Assembly (NCBI GenBank): GCA_023974075.1
Contig: CM043798.1
Location: 21,455,441-21,519,440, forward strand
Source of the DNA: Chaenocephalus aceratus
Taxonomy: Eukaryota > Chordata > Actinopteri > Perciformes > Channichthyidae
Direction: 5' to 3'
Length of the DNA stretch: 64,000 nucleotides
Position numbers and translations under genes: made by a program. Under the pieces are notes generated by a model. It saw only the letters and a list, made by a program, of their open reading frames with translations. It did not search any database and was not told the origin of the DNA. Shown here one piece after another: positions 45,600-57,942 of this stretch; the stretch's first letter is position 1; the number at the start of each line of letters is the position of its first letter.

Positions 45600-46974
45600 A
45601 TGAGTGATTATTGGGCCTTGCACGGACATATTTGTTCTTAAATAGCATGTATGAGTGATTTAACATAATGTTTTCCATTCACCAATCAGTAAACAGTAAA
45701 AACTTTTAATAGTCCTTTTTAAATCAACCAAAAGACAAGTTTGAAAACTTTGCTCCACAGTTTGACCATTTTTCTGGTCCAGAGAACTGTTAAACAACTC
45801 CAATAATAAATGTCAAGGTCTCCATTTAATTATGTATTTTTTCCCCTAGACATTCGCTTCGGTGTCCAACTTGTCCTTTAATTTCCCTGAAAACATATAC
45901 GTCTATTTGCATCTTTCACCCTTAAAAAAGTTCCAGTCTTCTTTAATTGACTCGTCTACAAGATGGGCTGTCACGTCCGTCTCTCTTAACAACCACATCC
46001 TCGATTCACCCACCGGAGGATAATGGCCGAGAGAAAAGGTGCCTTTAGGTGCCTCCAAGCCTTCTATTTCCTGCTACCTTGGCCTGATTAAAACAATTGA
46101 GGGGGAACACACGGGGTACTTGACCCTAACGGTGTGTCTTACCAAATTGCTTTTGTTAGGTGAACCCTGCGCTACGCCTGGCCTGCCTATCTGCCCGTGT
46201 CCAGAGGGGATTTGAGATGCATATACATGAGCGCTGCAGGCTGGGAGGGGAGTCAGGTGGAGTTGTGGAGGCCAATTTAGGCCTGGCGGGAGAGGTGAGA
46301 AGGACAAAGGAGGACGGAGAAGAGGGCAGGAGACAAACCTAATAGAGCTCGCTCCTAACAAGCCCCATCTCTGGGCTTTAAATATGATGTCACCACATCT
46401 TCCCCTCTTCCAGCAATACTCACTGTTTGCATCTGCATAATTTCCCACACTTATTTTGTTACGCTAGTTATTCTGCTTCCTCGTCTTTCCTCCTTTCACA
46501 CCAATTTGGATGGGCAGCAGAGAGTTAAAGATGTATTCTCTTTCTGCCTCATTTGTGGAGGCATAGAACAGGACAGGTTTTTGTGTTTGTTTGCATGTTT
46601 GTGTGTATCTGTCTTTGTCAGACAGGTGCTTTGTTAAGCTGCTGCCAATCATTGTCTGGGTTGGCTGGAGTTATTTTTCTTCCATGCACCGTTTATTTGA
46701 GAGTGTAACTAAAAAGTTCAGGAGTGAAGATTACATCTCTAAGTTGTACTGCCTTCCTCATGCGTCCCACGCTGAGTATGTGGAGATGGAGTTCCTCATT
46801 ACAGCACTTCAGGTCTGGTTGGTAACAGGTCAAAACGTTTCCAGACGGCTTTGTTTCGGTGTTTAGCAAAGTCACAAAGACAAACCTTAAACAGGTATTC
46901 TGCTTAATTTGAATAAAGGAAACGCTTTCACAATGACTGTGGGAACATTTAGTTTACTATGTGCTACATATTTT
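45600..46974. other. Non-coding stretch, possibly regulatory in part
   Basis: 46070-46440 is GC-richer and complex (for example GCATATACATGAGCGCTGCAG at about 46220) and looks non-repetitive. No exon signal was convincing. Frames near 46591-46866 lack recognised content. Confidence 0.35.
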
Positions 46975-47290
46975 AGGGATGTGTGATGAGGACACTGTTA
47001 CTCTCTCTGAGGCTCAATGCTAACGTCATCATGCTAACATGGTCAACAAGGATATGCTGATGTGTAGAAGGTAATGTTTAACAGGTTTACCATGGGAGTG
47101 TAGCATGTTAGCATGCTACTATTTAGTAATTAGCACTAAACACAAAGGATGATAGGAATGTTGTTCGTTTAGAAGGTATTTGGTCATAAACTAAAGTACT
47201 AGACACATTGAAATTGTAAGCTGAAAATCATAAAAGAGACCAATGTCTAAACATTTGTATGGCAATCCGATAGTGGTTGAGCTACTTTAG
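46975..47290 (+). repeat. Dispersed teleost repeat (GCTAACATG type)
   Basis: The series AATGCTAACGTCATCATGCTAACATGG, TGTAGCATGTTAGCATGCTA and ATGGCAATCCGATAGTGGTTG follows the order of a widespread short fish repeat, ending in the GGCAATCC...GTTGAG segment. Superfamily is not assigned. Confidence 0.5.
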
Positions 47291-47295
47291 TCTGG

Positions 47296-47985
47296 ATCAT
47301 ACGATACGATACGATACGATATTACTTTATTGTCAGATCAAGTCTGAAATTTGACTTGCGTCACAGCAGCTCCATGTCCAACATCAACAGACAAATATGC
47401 ATACACAAATACATGAAACACAAACATTTAACATAACAGCACAATCAGTGAGAGAAAAACATGCTCAAAGAGCCTTCAGCGTGCATTTGGTCTGGGATTT
47501 AGCTCTGTGTTTACTGTGAGGACTGACTGATGCACAAAGGAGTGCTTCAGTCTGACTTTATTGAATCGTGGGACCCTGTATCTCCGATTAGATGGTAGCA
47601 GTTCATATTCACTGTTCAGAACATGGTTTGGGTCGGAGATGATGTTGTTGGACAGCCTCACTAGGTTGTTATGATAGGCTGAGTCATAGAGTCTCTGACA
47701 GGGTTGACCAACAATCTTTGAGCAGATCTTTAACAGGTGGAGCAGTTTTGATTTTAACGCTGCCGACAGACATTTGTACCAGGTAGTATTGCAGTACTGT
47801 AGAATGGACATGATCACAGATGTAAAGAACAACAGAAGAATCTCTCTGCTCGCGCCAAAAGACCTAAGACGGCGGAGAAAATAAATTCTTTGTTTTGTTT
47901 TGATCAAAGGCGTATGACCGATGTTGCAATCCCCAGAGCCACGCTGCTTGGATAGCTCAACATTCCCAGCATGCACCACAGCCAA
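47296..47985 (-). pseudogene. LINE RT C-terminal fragment with (ATCGT)n tail
   Basis: The 47985-47476 frame is open on the - strand. It shows the end of a LINE ORF2: Q-R-I-Y-F-L-R-R-L-R-S-F-G, I-L-Q-Y-C-N-T-T-W-Y and N-R-R-Y-R-V-P motifs. A 3' UTR follows to ATCGT repeats (47300-47321). It is another LINE family than LINE-B or L2 by its C-terminal motifs and tail. It is 5' truncated before the RT palm. Confidence 0.75.
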
Positions 47986-50900
47986 GCCAAGGAGACACTA
48001 AAATTGGGGGGAAATGAAATGTAAAACCGCCTTTGACCCCATAAAACCTCATGAACATGAACAACTGCTTAAAATTAGTTTTGTTATCACTTGATCATTC
48101 AGGAGACGTGCTGTCAGACATGGATTGTTAAACTGAGGGCTTGTCTCCTTGTCAATCACAGCAGCAGACGAACATCTCTTTTAAAAATCAACTTCATCCC
48201 CCTCCCACCGATCCACTGTGCCGCCATGCTCCTATTTTGACATCTGTGTTAAACAAGGCCTCTGACAAATCCTCTCTCTGCAGGCTTAGAGCAGCTACCT
48301 GGGGAAATCACAGCTGTCTGGGTGTGTGATTGTTTGTATGCATGTGTCATACATATCCATGATGCCACTGCTCCTCTGCCAACATGCAAGTGCATGTGTA
48401 TGTTCGCAGCATCCAATATGCTTTGGTGTTACGACTCCTTGGGGTAATTGACTCCCTTGTTTAGGCTGGTCTCAGGGGGGGCAGTTAGGCAGCCTGCACT
48501 CAGATCTGCGGACCTCCACTCATGGAGAATGCATAGACGGATCTCTGGTGTATCTGCGGATTAGCTGCATTGTAAAGGGTAAGGGAGCAAATAAGGCCAT
48601 GGCAGGTGAAGTTATTTGTCATGCTCTGTGTGTGTGTGTTTGTAAGTAAGATTTTACAAACTGCTCCGAGGATTCAAGAAAGACATATTTGATGTTATTA
48701 TGGCTGGAAAAGTTGGCTGGTTTGGGATTCTGATTATTAATTTAATGATTATGATAGAAGTAATGTGAGAAAGAAAATGTAATAAGTTAATTGTACAATG
48801 CTGAACAGAAGGACGTGAACAAAAGACTTGCATGAAATAACGACCATGACCAATATAAATCTTGGTCAAAATAACTGATGTATTTTGCATCAAAAGTGTT
48901 GTGTTGCCCCAAAAGTATGGGACATTGGAACGGAGATGTCCCAGTTGGTTATAGGTGTTTTTTGTTAGATCCCTTGTGAAGGAGGGAACAATGGATCATT
49001 TGGATTTTCTTTTTTTAAAGGAATGTAATAACGTAAAAAAAAGTATGAACAGCATCATTTGCAGTAGTGTAGAGATGTCAGCACTAGTAGACAGTCATAC
49101 TTGGTATTGTGTTTAATTGGTCCAAACATAAATTGAGAACACAAACAAAGAGCACAAACCCTAATGGAGAATATGTGTCTGTCCTTTCTCATTCTTCTGC
49201 TCTCTGCAGGTATTTCTTCAGTGATGCTTCCCACCCACGGTCAGGCAGACATGACCAAACCTGCAGCAGCTCTGACGTGGTGGGTCTCTGCCTGTGGTGG
49301 CAGCATTAACAAACACTACCTCTCATCCAGAACATCAAACAGGGCAGGGCCTCCAGGAGGAACCAGGGGAGAGGTTTGTACGTTTTACGGATGTTGTGTT
49401 TAATAATGTTTGAGTTAACATTTGATGAGCACTTGTACCCACAATGACTTTTGAATGATCTCTTTTCACACCACAGGGTACTTCTTATTTAGGCAATACA
49501 GGGCTAATTATAAAGCCTAGGTTTTATTGGTAGTAACAATAACAATAACATAACAGTAACACAAAGGATTTTTATTTTTCTTGCAAACTGCAACTTAGCT
49601 GTTTAAAACAGCTGAATAAATCAGAAAGGTTAGAACAAGGGTCACAAAGTATCTAACGTGGACTTGTTGTACGGATGGATGCACAACTCTGTTTCATGCA
49701 ATGTTTTAGTTGTTTTGACCCATGAAACCAGCAGATATAATACCGATAATGCTTCAGTGGTGGAGATACAATACATTCAATTGATATTATTTGTAGTTGT
49801 TTTATCCACTGATAAAAGAGAAGGTGCAGCGCAGCATCCTGAGGATAAACGTGCAGCTCACAATTAGGTCAAGTTCATTCAATACCAAGAAGGAGATGAT
49901 AGGCATGTGCATCAAGTGTGGATCCCATTACAGATTTGCAATTTACTTTTGCTGATTTATTAACTGTAACAATGATCTCTCCCATGCCATGTACACATAT
50001 TTAAGATTTTACTGTACATAGGTTTGTTGTGTTTGCATTTGCAGAGACACAAGACCTTTACGTTTTTTTGTAATGCCTTTTCATGATCAGACCTCACGCA
50101 TCTCCCCTAAAAAATGACACCAAACATAACCAAAGAGACGTGAGATGTAATCAACCGTTCATCAAAACAGCAACCAAGATCACAACACCTCAACTGATGC
50201 GCTGACAGAGCAGTACAGTAACGCATCATCAGCACGATCATCAAAAGTCTGTATCTTATGCTCCACTTGATTCCACATCTGCTGCGGGACAAAACACACC
50301 ATATAGTGATTGTGTGAAATACTGAATCCTGTCAGTGATGTTAAACAGGCGTGAGAGATCACACAGGAGGTGTTTATTTTATTTTCTCTGTGTGAGTCTG
50401 GCAGTCACGCTTGGCTTTACTGAAACTCCAGAACAGAACAGATTAGACAGATGTGATAAATTGAGTATGATTTGAGAGTATGTGGATCAAAGGAAATAAC
50501 TTAAATACAAGTGATTCATCCTTTAAAGGAAGATGGTTCAGGTTTTTGATGTGATGGTTTGTGCTTTTGATGTGCCGTTTTTGGCGAAATCGAATTGTTT
50601 TTAGTTTTTTCCCTTGACGTCTCACAGAAGGTAGCTAATGTGAAGTCCTGAAGAATATTAAAGCACATATTCATACAGTTAAAAATCAAACAAACATATT
50701 CAAGGAAATATTATTATTATTTTTGTGACTAATAATAAATGAGGCTGCAAATAAACAGAAATTATTTAACTTTGGCTACATTTTAAAGTTCAGTTCTGGT
50801 TGAAGTATGATCTTTGGTTTTTAAAAACATTATAAAAGACTTTGAGACACCTTTGAAACTTACCTTTACTGTTGGGTTCAATTACAATCCATTAATGTGC

Positions 50901-51109
50901 AAAGGTCACATGGTTTAAGGTAGATGCAAATATAGCATTCGCAAAACTTTAACTTTAAAATGTTGATGACATTAAATTAGGTAGAAAATAGTAATATTCT
51001 AACCTTCAAGTATGCAAACACAAAACATAATGAAACAGTTTTACACCCAAGACAAACTGTGGCAAATACAATACAAAAAAACCGCATTAATTATTCCGTT
51101 TATTCGTAC
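47986..51109. other. Non-coding stretch, no gene seen
   Basis: Unique-looking sequence. 49200-49370 has an acceptor-like TCTCTGCAG and an open frame, but no donor of note and no recognised protein, so no exon is called. The rest is AT-rich without features. Confidence 0.45.
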
Positions 51110-53214
51110 ACATTACATTGCATTTAGCTGACGCTTTTATCCAAAGCGACTTACAATAAGTGCGTTCGACCAACAAAATACTAACTTGAAGAAAACAGAA
51201 TCATATAAGTACATCAGGTTTCATAGAGCAAAAATATTTCAAGTGCTACTCAACTGGCTTTAGATAAGCCAGTCCTTTATTAGTATATAAGTGCTTTGTT
51301 AATAGTTCTATGGCTCGAAGTGGACTCGAAAGAGATGAGTTTTCAGTCTGCGCCGGAAGGTGTGTAAGCTATCTGCTGTCCTGATGTCAATGGGGAGCTC
51401 ATTCCACCATTTTGGAGCCAGGATAGCAAACCCACGTGTTTTTGCTGATGGGAACTTGGGTCCCCTTCGCAGCGATGGTGAAGCGAGCTGTTTGGTTGAT
51501 GCAGAGCGGAGTGCACGTGCTGGGGTGTACGGTTTAACCATGTCCTGGATGTAGGAAGGGCCAGATCCATTCGCAGCATGGTACGCAAGTACCAGTGTCT
51601 TGAAGTGGATTCCAGCAGTTACCGGAAGCCAGTGGAGGGAGCGGAGGGGCGGCGTGGTGTGGGAGAATTTAGGAAGGTTGAAGACCAGGCGAGCAGCTGC
51701 ATTCTGGATGAGCTGCAGAGGTCGGATGGCACATGCAGGTAGACCAGCCAGGAGGGAGTAGCAGTAGTCTAGGCGTGAGATGACGAGAGCCTGGATCAGA
51801 AGCTGTGTCGCTTTCTGGGTCAGCTGGGGACGCATCCTCCTGATGTTGTAAAGCGTGTATCTGCAGCAGCGGGTTGTAGCAGCGATGTTTGCAGTGAAGG
51901 ACAGGTTGTTATCTAGGGTCACACAGGATCTGATGATTCACCGTGTCGAATGCAGCAGACAGGTCCAACAGGATGATGACAGAGGAGAGGGAGGCTGCTT
52001 AGCTGTGTGCAGTTCCTCAGTGACAGCAAGGAGGGCAGTTTCTGTGGAGTGACCTGCCTTGAAACCAGACTGGTGCGGATCCAGAAGGTTGTTCTGATGG
52101 AGATAACAGGAGAGTTGTTTAAAGACAGCACATTCAAGTGTTTTAGACAGGAACGGGAGGAGAGAGACAGGCCTGTAGTTTATAACATCAGACGGGTTGA
52201 GAGTGGGTTTCTTTAGGAGAGGGTTTACTCTTGCCTCCTTGAGACTGTTTGGAAAGTGACCAGAAGTTAGAGAAGTGTTGATGAAATGGGTGAGAAACAG
52301 TAGAATATCAGGAGCGATAGTCTGAAGGAGGTTTGAAGGGATAGGTTCCAGAGGACAGGTGGTAGGGCAGGCAGAGGTAATGAGGGTAAGAACCTCACTT
52401 GGCGAGAGAGGGGAAAAGGAGGTTAGTGTGCGGGTGGAAGGAGGGTCTGGTGACCCAGCGGTGAGTAAAGGTGAGTCAGAAAAAGAAGAGCGAATATCAT
52501 CAACATTTTTTTCAAAGTGGTTAACCAAGTCGCTTGACAGAAGTGAGGAGGGGGGAGGGGATTTGGGAGGGTCCAAGAGGGTGGAGAAGATGGAAAATAG
52601 TTTTTTAGGATTGGAATAGGAAGATTGGATCTTATCTTGAAAGAAAGAGCTTTTTGCCTGAGAGATCGAAGAAGAGAAAGAGGAGAGGAGAGCCTGATAG
52701 GTTAGGAGGTCGTTGCGGTGTTTGGATATCCACCGTTTCCGCTCTGCTGCCCGAAGGATGGTTCCATTAGCACGCAGTGCGTCATTTAGCCAGGGAGCAG
52801 GAGGGGAGAGTCCAGAGAGGATGAGAGAGTAGAGAGGAGAGTTTCTGCAGCAGAGTTTGGAGGTAGGAGTTGGAACGAGTCAGAGGAAGGGAGGGCTGAG
52901 AGCACCGATGAGGCAAAGGTAGAGGGGGAGAGGGAACGAAGGTTACGGCGGACAGGTGCAGGATGAGAAGAGATTAGTTTGTTATGTTTGGAAAGGGGTA
53001 GAGAGAATGAAATGAAGAAGTGATCAGATGTGTGGAGCGGGTTTACAGAGAGGCTAGAAGTAGCGCAGTTCCTTGAGAATATGAGATCAAGGACATTGCC
53101 AGCTTTATGAGTTGGTGGGGACGGAGACAGTGAGAAAGCAAAGGCGGTTAAAAGAGATGTTAGTTCAGCTATCTTCTGAACAAACACATCATCTCTTCCA
53201 GGTGTGCATGCCAT
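51110..53214 (-). pseudogene. L2-type LINE, longest copy, catalytic core deleted
   Basis: Reading the - strand: the end of the endonuclease (K-A-G-N-V-L-D-L-I-F-S-R and S-D-H-F motifs, 53214-52786); the RT fingers (N-Y-R-P-V-S-L-L and S-G-F-K-A-G-H-S-T-E-T, 52576-51938); then the RT C-terminus (V-T-L-D-N-N-L-S-F to W-N-E-L-P, 51922-51308), a 3' UTR and the ACATT tail at 51110. At about 51916-51926 the frame jumps from F-D-T-V-N-H-Q-I-L straight to V-T-L-D-N, removing the whole YxDD palm. Part of the endonuclease and all sequence 5' of it is also missing. Confidence 0.88.
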
Positions 53215-54875
53215 TAATCATAGTCATTTGATTATACACTGTGGCAGTGTAATATCTAACATGGTGCGGTGGTTTCTGTTAAAAGCTGACAAACCCTTTG
53301 TGTGGGTGTGGTTGTCTCCGCTCCAGACGGATGTTTGGTTGGCGTTTTGGTTAGTTGGCAATTTGATGTTCTGAAAGACGGTGTGGTTCGTTGTCTGTGG
53401 AGTTGATAGGCTGTTGGATCCTTTTTTGTTTGATAATAGTTTGGTTAAATCAGTCTTTGTGTTCGGTGTTACCTGATCAATGTTTTGATCAGCTAACATA
53501 TGAGTTGGTTTGTTTAAGTGTAACAACTGACTTTATTTCCTATCCTTCATGTGATGTTCAATGCCCCAATATCTCAGTAGTTAACCTGGCGAGTAATCAA
53601 AGTAATTACACAACACAAAAATAAGACGGTGATAGAAAAAAATCGCTTTACATTACATTGACTTTATCATGATCTTAATAGCATGTTTGTATTCCTCTAA
53701 TGGGTGATCTCTAACTAAATGTCCATTTAAGGGGAAAAAACGATATATTTCTCAGTGCTTATTCCAATTATGACTTGTGCATGATTTCCCCTAAAAGTGA
53801 GCCCACCATATTTAAATTCTGGGAACATATGTGGTAGAAATTAAGTAAAGGTCTGAACAGTTTTTGGCTGCACAGCAAGAGTTTGTACTAAATTACCCGT
53901 CCCGGATGATGCTGCTAAAATAGGGTTTTCTAGGTCCAGTAACTGCCATTGAGCAAAACCCAAAGCTCCAGGCGTCCATTTCTTTTATTTTCATATCCGT
54001 TCTTCTGACCAGTTGCCATTTTGTTTGTTTTCTTATTACCTGTTTGGCAAAGTGTTTGGCTGGTCAGTTGGTTGTTCTTTTGCATCTTTAGTTGACTCAC
54101 TGCATCACCCTACAATAAAAAGCAACTCCCTCCAGGCTGCCACCAATGCAAGAGGATTTCTAATGAAAGCTACAGTTGGCCCAGGTGATGTGAACCACAT
54201 CTGGTTATACACAGGAAAACCAAACCGTAAGCAGCCAAGCAAAATAATACACAAACTTGGTAATTTGTAATCTCTGTCAACATACACAGGAGACAGGCAA
54301 AGGATCAAGATAATGCTTTATGATCTGGATCCGTATTGGCTTGTTTATCCCCTCCTCCTGAAGAAAGAGAGCGAGAATGAGACGAAGGAAAGACAGATGT
54401 TGTTTAAAAAGTGTAATCCTCGGGTCTGTGTGGATATGTGGCTCTGCTTTGTGTCACAGATCAGGCTGTAACAATGTTTGGCAGCTTCATTGAGACTCAG
54501 CCACAGACATATTTTTATTATGTTTTATTCTTTGTTGTAAAACTTTATTTACATGTTTGTTCATTATGTATCATTCCATCCAGACACATGTCACATAACA
54601 GTGACTGAATAAGATTGAATTAAAGAAAGAGAGCAACATCGAACAGAAAGAAAGAAACATAGAAAATAATGAAACATAGTTTATCTATTATATTAATGCA
54701 CACGTGCAGTTTGATTTAAGATAAGATACATTTATGTCCCAAAACATGGCATGAGGTGGAAATCTGTAGATACATATTGAACTTTGTGCTGTATCATGTA
54801 TCATTTAAGAAACAATCTAGAAAAGTGCAATTGAAGATGAACACACAGTTATCAAGCTGTCTTTGGCTCTTTTCT
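53215..54875. other. Non-coding stretch, no gene seen
   Basis: AT-rich sequence. 53224-53640 is rich in GGTT/AACC words but without a clear tandem unit. No gene recognised. Confidence 0.45.
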
Positions 54876-54934
54876 GCTGTAACAATGTACATTTCCCCTC
54901 TGTGGGACTCATACAGGTATTCTGATTCTGATAA
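54876..54934 (+). mobile_element. Short LINE tail, + strand
   Basis: ACATTTCCCCTCTGTGGGAC followed by GGTATTCTGATTCTGAT is the typical end of Rex/RTE-like fish LINEs. A related tail in the opposite orientation lies at 57350-57410. Confidence 0.55.
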
Positions 54935-55026
54935 CAGATAGAACATCAAGTATCTACTGCAAAAGATATTGGGAAACAAAATGCCTTTGTGAGTTGAGTA
55001 TGTGGGATAGTACAATGCACATGCAT

Positions 55027-55132
<106 letters not shown>

Positions 55133-55388
55133 CTCAGAGTGTAATTTAGTTAGTTTGTGAAATCAATTAATTTGACAACACATCAATGAATCATTTTCTG
55201 TTCTTGCATACACTTTTTGATTTTAATCCGATATTTGGTGCTCACCTAGCTTCCTCCACACCTATTTATTGCACAGATGAGTGAAACATGTCACACTTCA
55301 AAATGAACAGAGTCTCACTATCAGTTATGACTCAGACTCATCCCGGTAAGCCTGACTTTCATGGATCGTCAGCAGCCTCTTTAGTTGA

Positions 55389-55480
55389 TCCAACATTCAA
55401 TCCAATCCAATGCACTTTATTTATATAGCACAGTTTAATAACAGAGGGTTTGCCAAAGTGCTTTACAATGAACATAACAT
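55389..55480 (-). mobile_element. LINE 3' tail with (TTGGA)n
   Basis: On the - strand, TTGTAAAGCACTTTGGC is followed by GTGCTATATAAATAAAGTGC and a TTGGATTGGATTG end. This is a standard LINE 3' stem-loop and tail; no coding part remains. Confidence 0.65.
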
Positions 55481-55484
55481 TATA

Positions 55485-57349
55485 ATAAAATATAATATTA
55501 CACAAATAGATAAAAAGCACACATAAGAAAAGAACTTCAGTCATGAAGTTCATGGGTGGGTTGCTGGCAATCGCCACTGTGTAGCTTTATCTGCTCCCAT
55601 TAGCACAACAGAAAATCGTATACATTTACTGCAGCCATGTCAATGTTTTTATAACATGACGCAGGAGTCAAAGTTGAAAAAAAACTGTCGTTAAACAACA
55701 CACGTGCTTAACATTCTAGATAATTTGAAAGAAGAGAATATTGCCTTCTAAAATTCTTTCAGAGCAAGGAATGTTTTTTATGCGTTGATTTGGCTCAACA
55801 AATGAAAACTGCAAAACTAAGATTACTACTAGTTGTTAAAGCAAATTAAGAAAATAAGATTTCAGACCATCTTTATTTATTGTCGATAAATTACAAATTA
55901 ATGCTGTCAAACAGTCATTTATTTCCATTGAAACTGATTTTTCAGCTCTACATTTTTGCAAAGATTATACAGTATGTATGGCAAAATAACTTGCAAAGTT
56001 CAGGCAATGTGTAGCACATATATGTTTTTCCCACAGTATACCTGCGCATAGAGTATTTATTTAATCAATATACATGGGAGCCAAGGTAAGCCATACCTGA
56101 AAAATCCTAACTATATAATTACATTTTTTGTACATTTTGTGTTAAATGAGCCGGTGTTTAGACCTGGCAGCAGTATTGTCAGACATGTCATTGTTGCAAT
56201 AGAGCGAACCCTTCATCATTCATTCATTAGTCTTAGCATTCTCAATCAAGTGTTTGTTCAGACAGAATACAGGATGAAGGTGTGTGTAGTCTGGGTGTTA
56301 TTTCCTGTCCTATTGTGTGTTGTCATACAGCGAAATGGTGGGAACCATTGCAAACCATCAGTGTCTTTTCACAGGAGTGTTTGTCTGTGTTTCTGTGTCT
56401 GTCTGGCTGCGGTTTCGCACACAAACTAGTTTCTGCTTGCCATGCGGCTGCATCTGAGGTTTGGAGTGTGTGTGGGTGTGCGAGCGTGTGGGTTTGAAAT
56501 GTGTACACGTGTATGTGTGTGGTAAGAAGTCTCAAAGCGTCAATCAAATTTAAATCCAAAGATAAAAGGAAAGGGATGCCCTTCCCTGTCTTTTAATTAT
56601 AGTGTTTAGTGATGGAGTCAGGAAACCCAGATGCTAATGTAGCGTACAGTAGCTTCTGTTCTGCTTACCTGGTAAAATATACTATAAATAATGTTAGTGT
56701 GAACTGAGTCTCATGCTTAATTAATCATGTATCACAGGGAGAGGGTGGGATGCACCTTGGGATAGCCAAGACAAAAGCTCTGGTGGCTTAATTGTTTTTA
56801 CATTTCTTTTAAAAGTGATGGTGCCGCAGGGGAGGGGGTTAAAATCAGAGAGAATAGTTGCCATGGTAACGCGGGGTATATAGTAAATTGTTTAAGGTGG
56901 AAGGAGAGGCTGGAGGCAGACAGGTTAATCCTCTCCAAGCAACCAATTACACACTTCCTTCTCCCATTCTTCCTCCCCCCTATAATCTCACTGACTCACC
57001 CTCACACTCCCTGCCCTCCTCTCAACCTGACTTTTATCCACCTTTTTTCTCCTCTCTTACTTTTTCTGCCAGAATTGGGAATTATGTCAATAATGTATGA
57101 TTCTGCACCTCAGGAATGACAGCCGAGTCAGGAAGTAGTGTCGTGTTTTTTGTGAGGCAGAAAGTCAGGGTGTGGACGGGTGTGTAGCACGGTTGCACAG
57201 CATCTTTTCGAAAAGCTATTATCACCTGGAGCGTGTTAGTCCTGCAAGTTGTTAAGATCAGGCGACTAAAGGCCTTTAAGTTAAGGTTGTGGAAACATTG
57301 TGGTTTTTTTTCAGGTGAATGTTAAGTAGAATATATTCTGTCGCTTTAA
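55485..57349. other. Non-coding stretch with an RFX-type site
   Basis: AT-rich to about 56100, then GT-rich and CT-rich patches (56930-57065). No gene recognised. An X-box motif lies at 56857-56870 (listed separately). Confidence 0.45.
56857..56870. promoter_or_regulatory. Palindromic RFX X-box, near a TATA-like sequence
   Basis: GTTGCCATGGTAAC fits the full-length inverted X-box consensus bound by RFX proteins. GTATATAG follows about ten bases later (56876). The motif is established; activity and target here are unknown. Confidence 0.5.
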
Positions 57350-57410
57350 ATCAGAATCAGAACACCTTCATTTGTCCCGCAGAGGGGAAATCTGCAATTG
57401 TTACAGCAAA
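57350..57410 (-). mobile_element. Short LINE tail, - strand
   Basis: On the - strand, ATTTCCCCTCTGCGGGACAA is followed by TGTTCTGATTCTGAT, matching the tail at 54876 in the opposite orientation. Confidence 0.55.
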
Positions 57411-57845
57411 GTACCAAAGATAGTCAGTTTTAACTTTACTGTTATTCAAGACCCTAGTCTGTTTAATAAAACAGTTTAATTAACACTGAATTGCTTTTCA
57501 CATTTAAATAATTTAACCGTTGTTAATATTTAGCAGATACAGTAGGTTTTGTATGAACATTTAGAAACTGATAAATCTGTAAATGTTGTTTTTACTGTCA
57601 CAGAGTTAATTCCAAAGGGACAATTTAATTGTTTCAGCGTATTTCAGCTTGTGAACCCATTTTCTACTTGTTCATCTGTTTTCATCAACTAATTCATTCA
57701 TTTTAGATGCATCATAAAACAATGTGAGGCAGAAGAGGCTACTGGAAAAGACAAGATAGTTTGGTGAGGCATGCAGAATACTATCTAATGATTTAATGGC
57801 TAGATGCTAAGGTTGGTCACACTGAGTAACATCTGTCTCACTCAC

Positions 57846-57868
57846 TCACACACACACACCCACACACA

Positions 57869-57915
<47 letters not shown>

Positions 57916-57942
57916 AAAACCACACAAAAACACACACACACC
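57846..57942. repeat. Imperfect (CA)n array
   Basis: CA runs interrupted by CCC, ACT and AAA steps. Confidence 0.85.

Noticed and set aside
46591..46866. 91-codon + strand frame
   Set aside because: No domain, no splice context and no similarity I can recognise.
49164..49403. Possible signal-peptide-like small protein or exon
   Set aside because: Hydrophobic start and an acceptor-like TCTCTGCAG exist, but there is no good donor, no recognised protein and two competing open frames.
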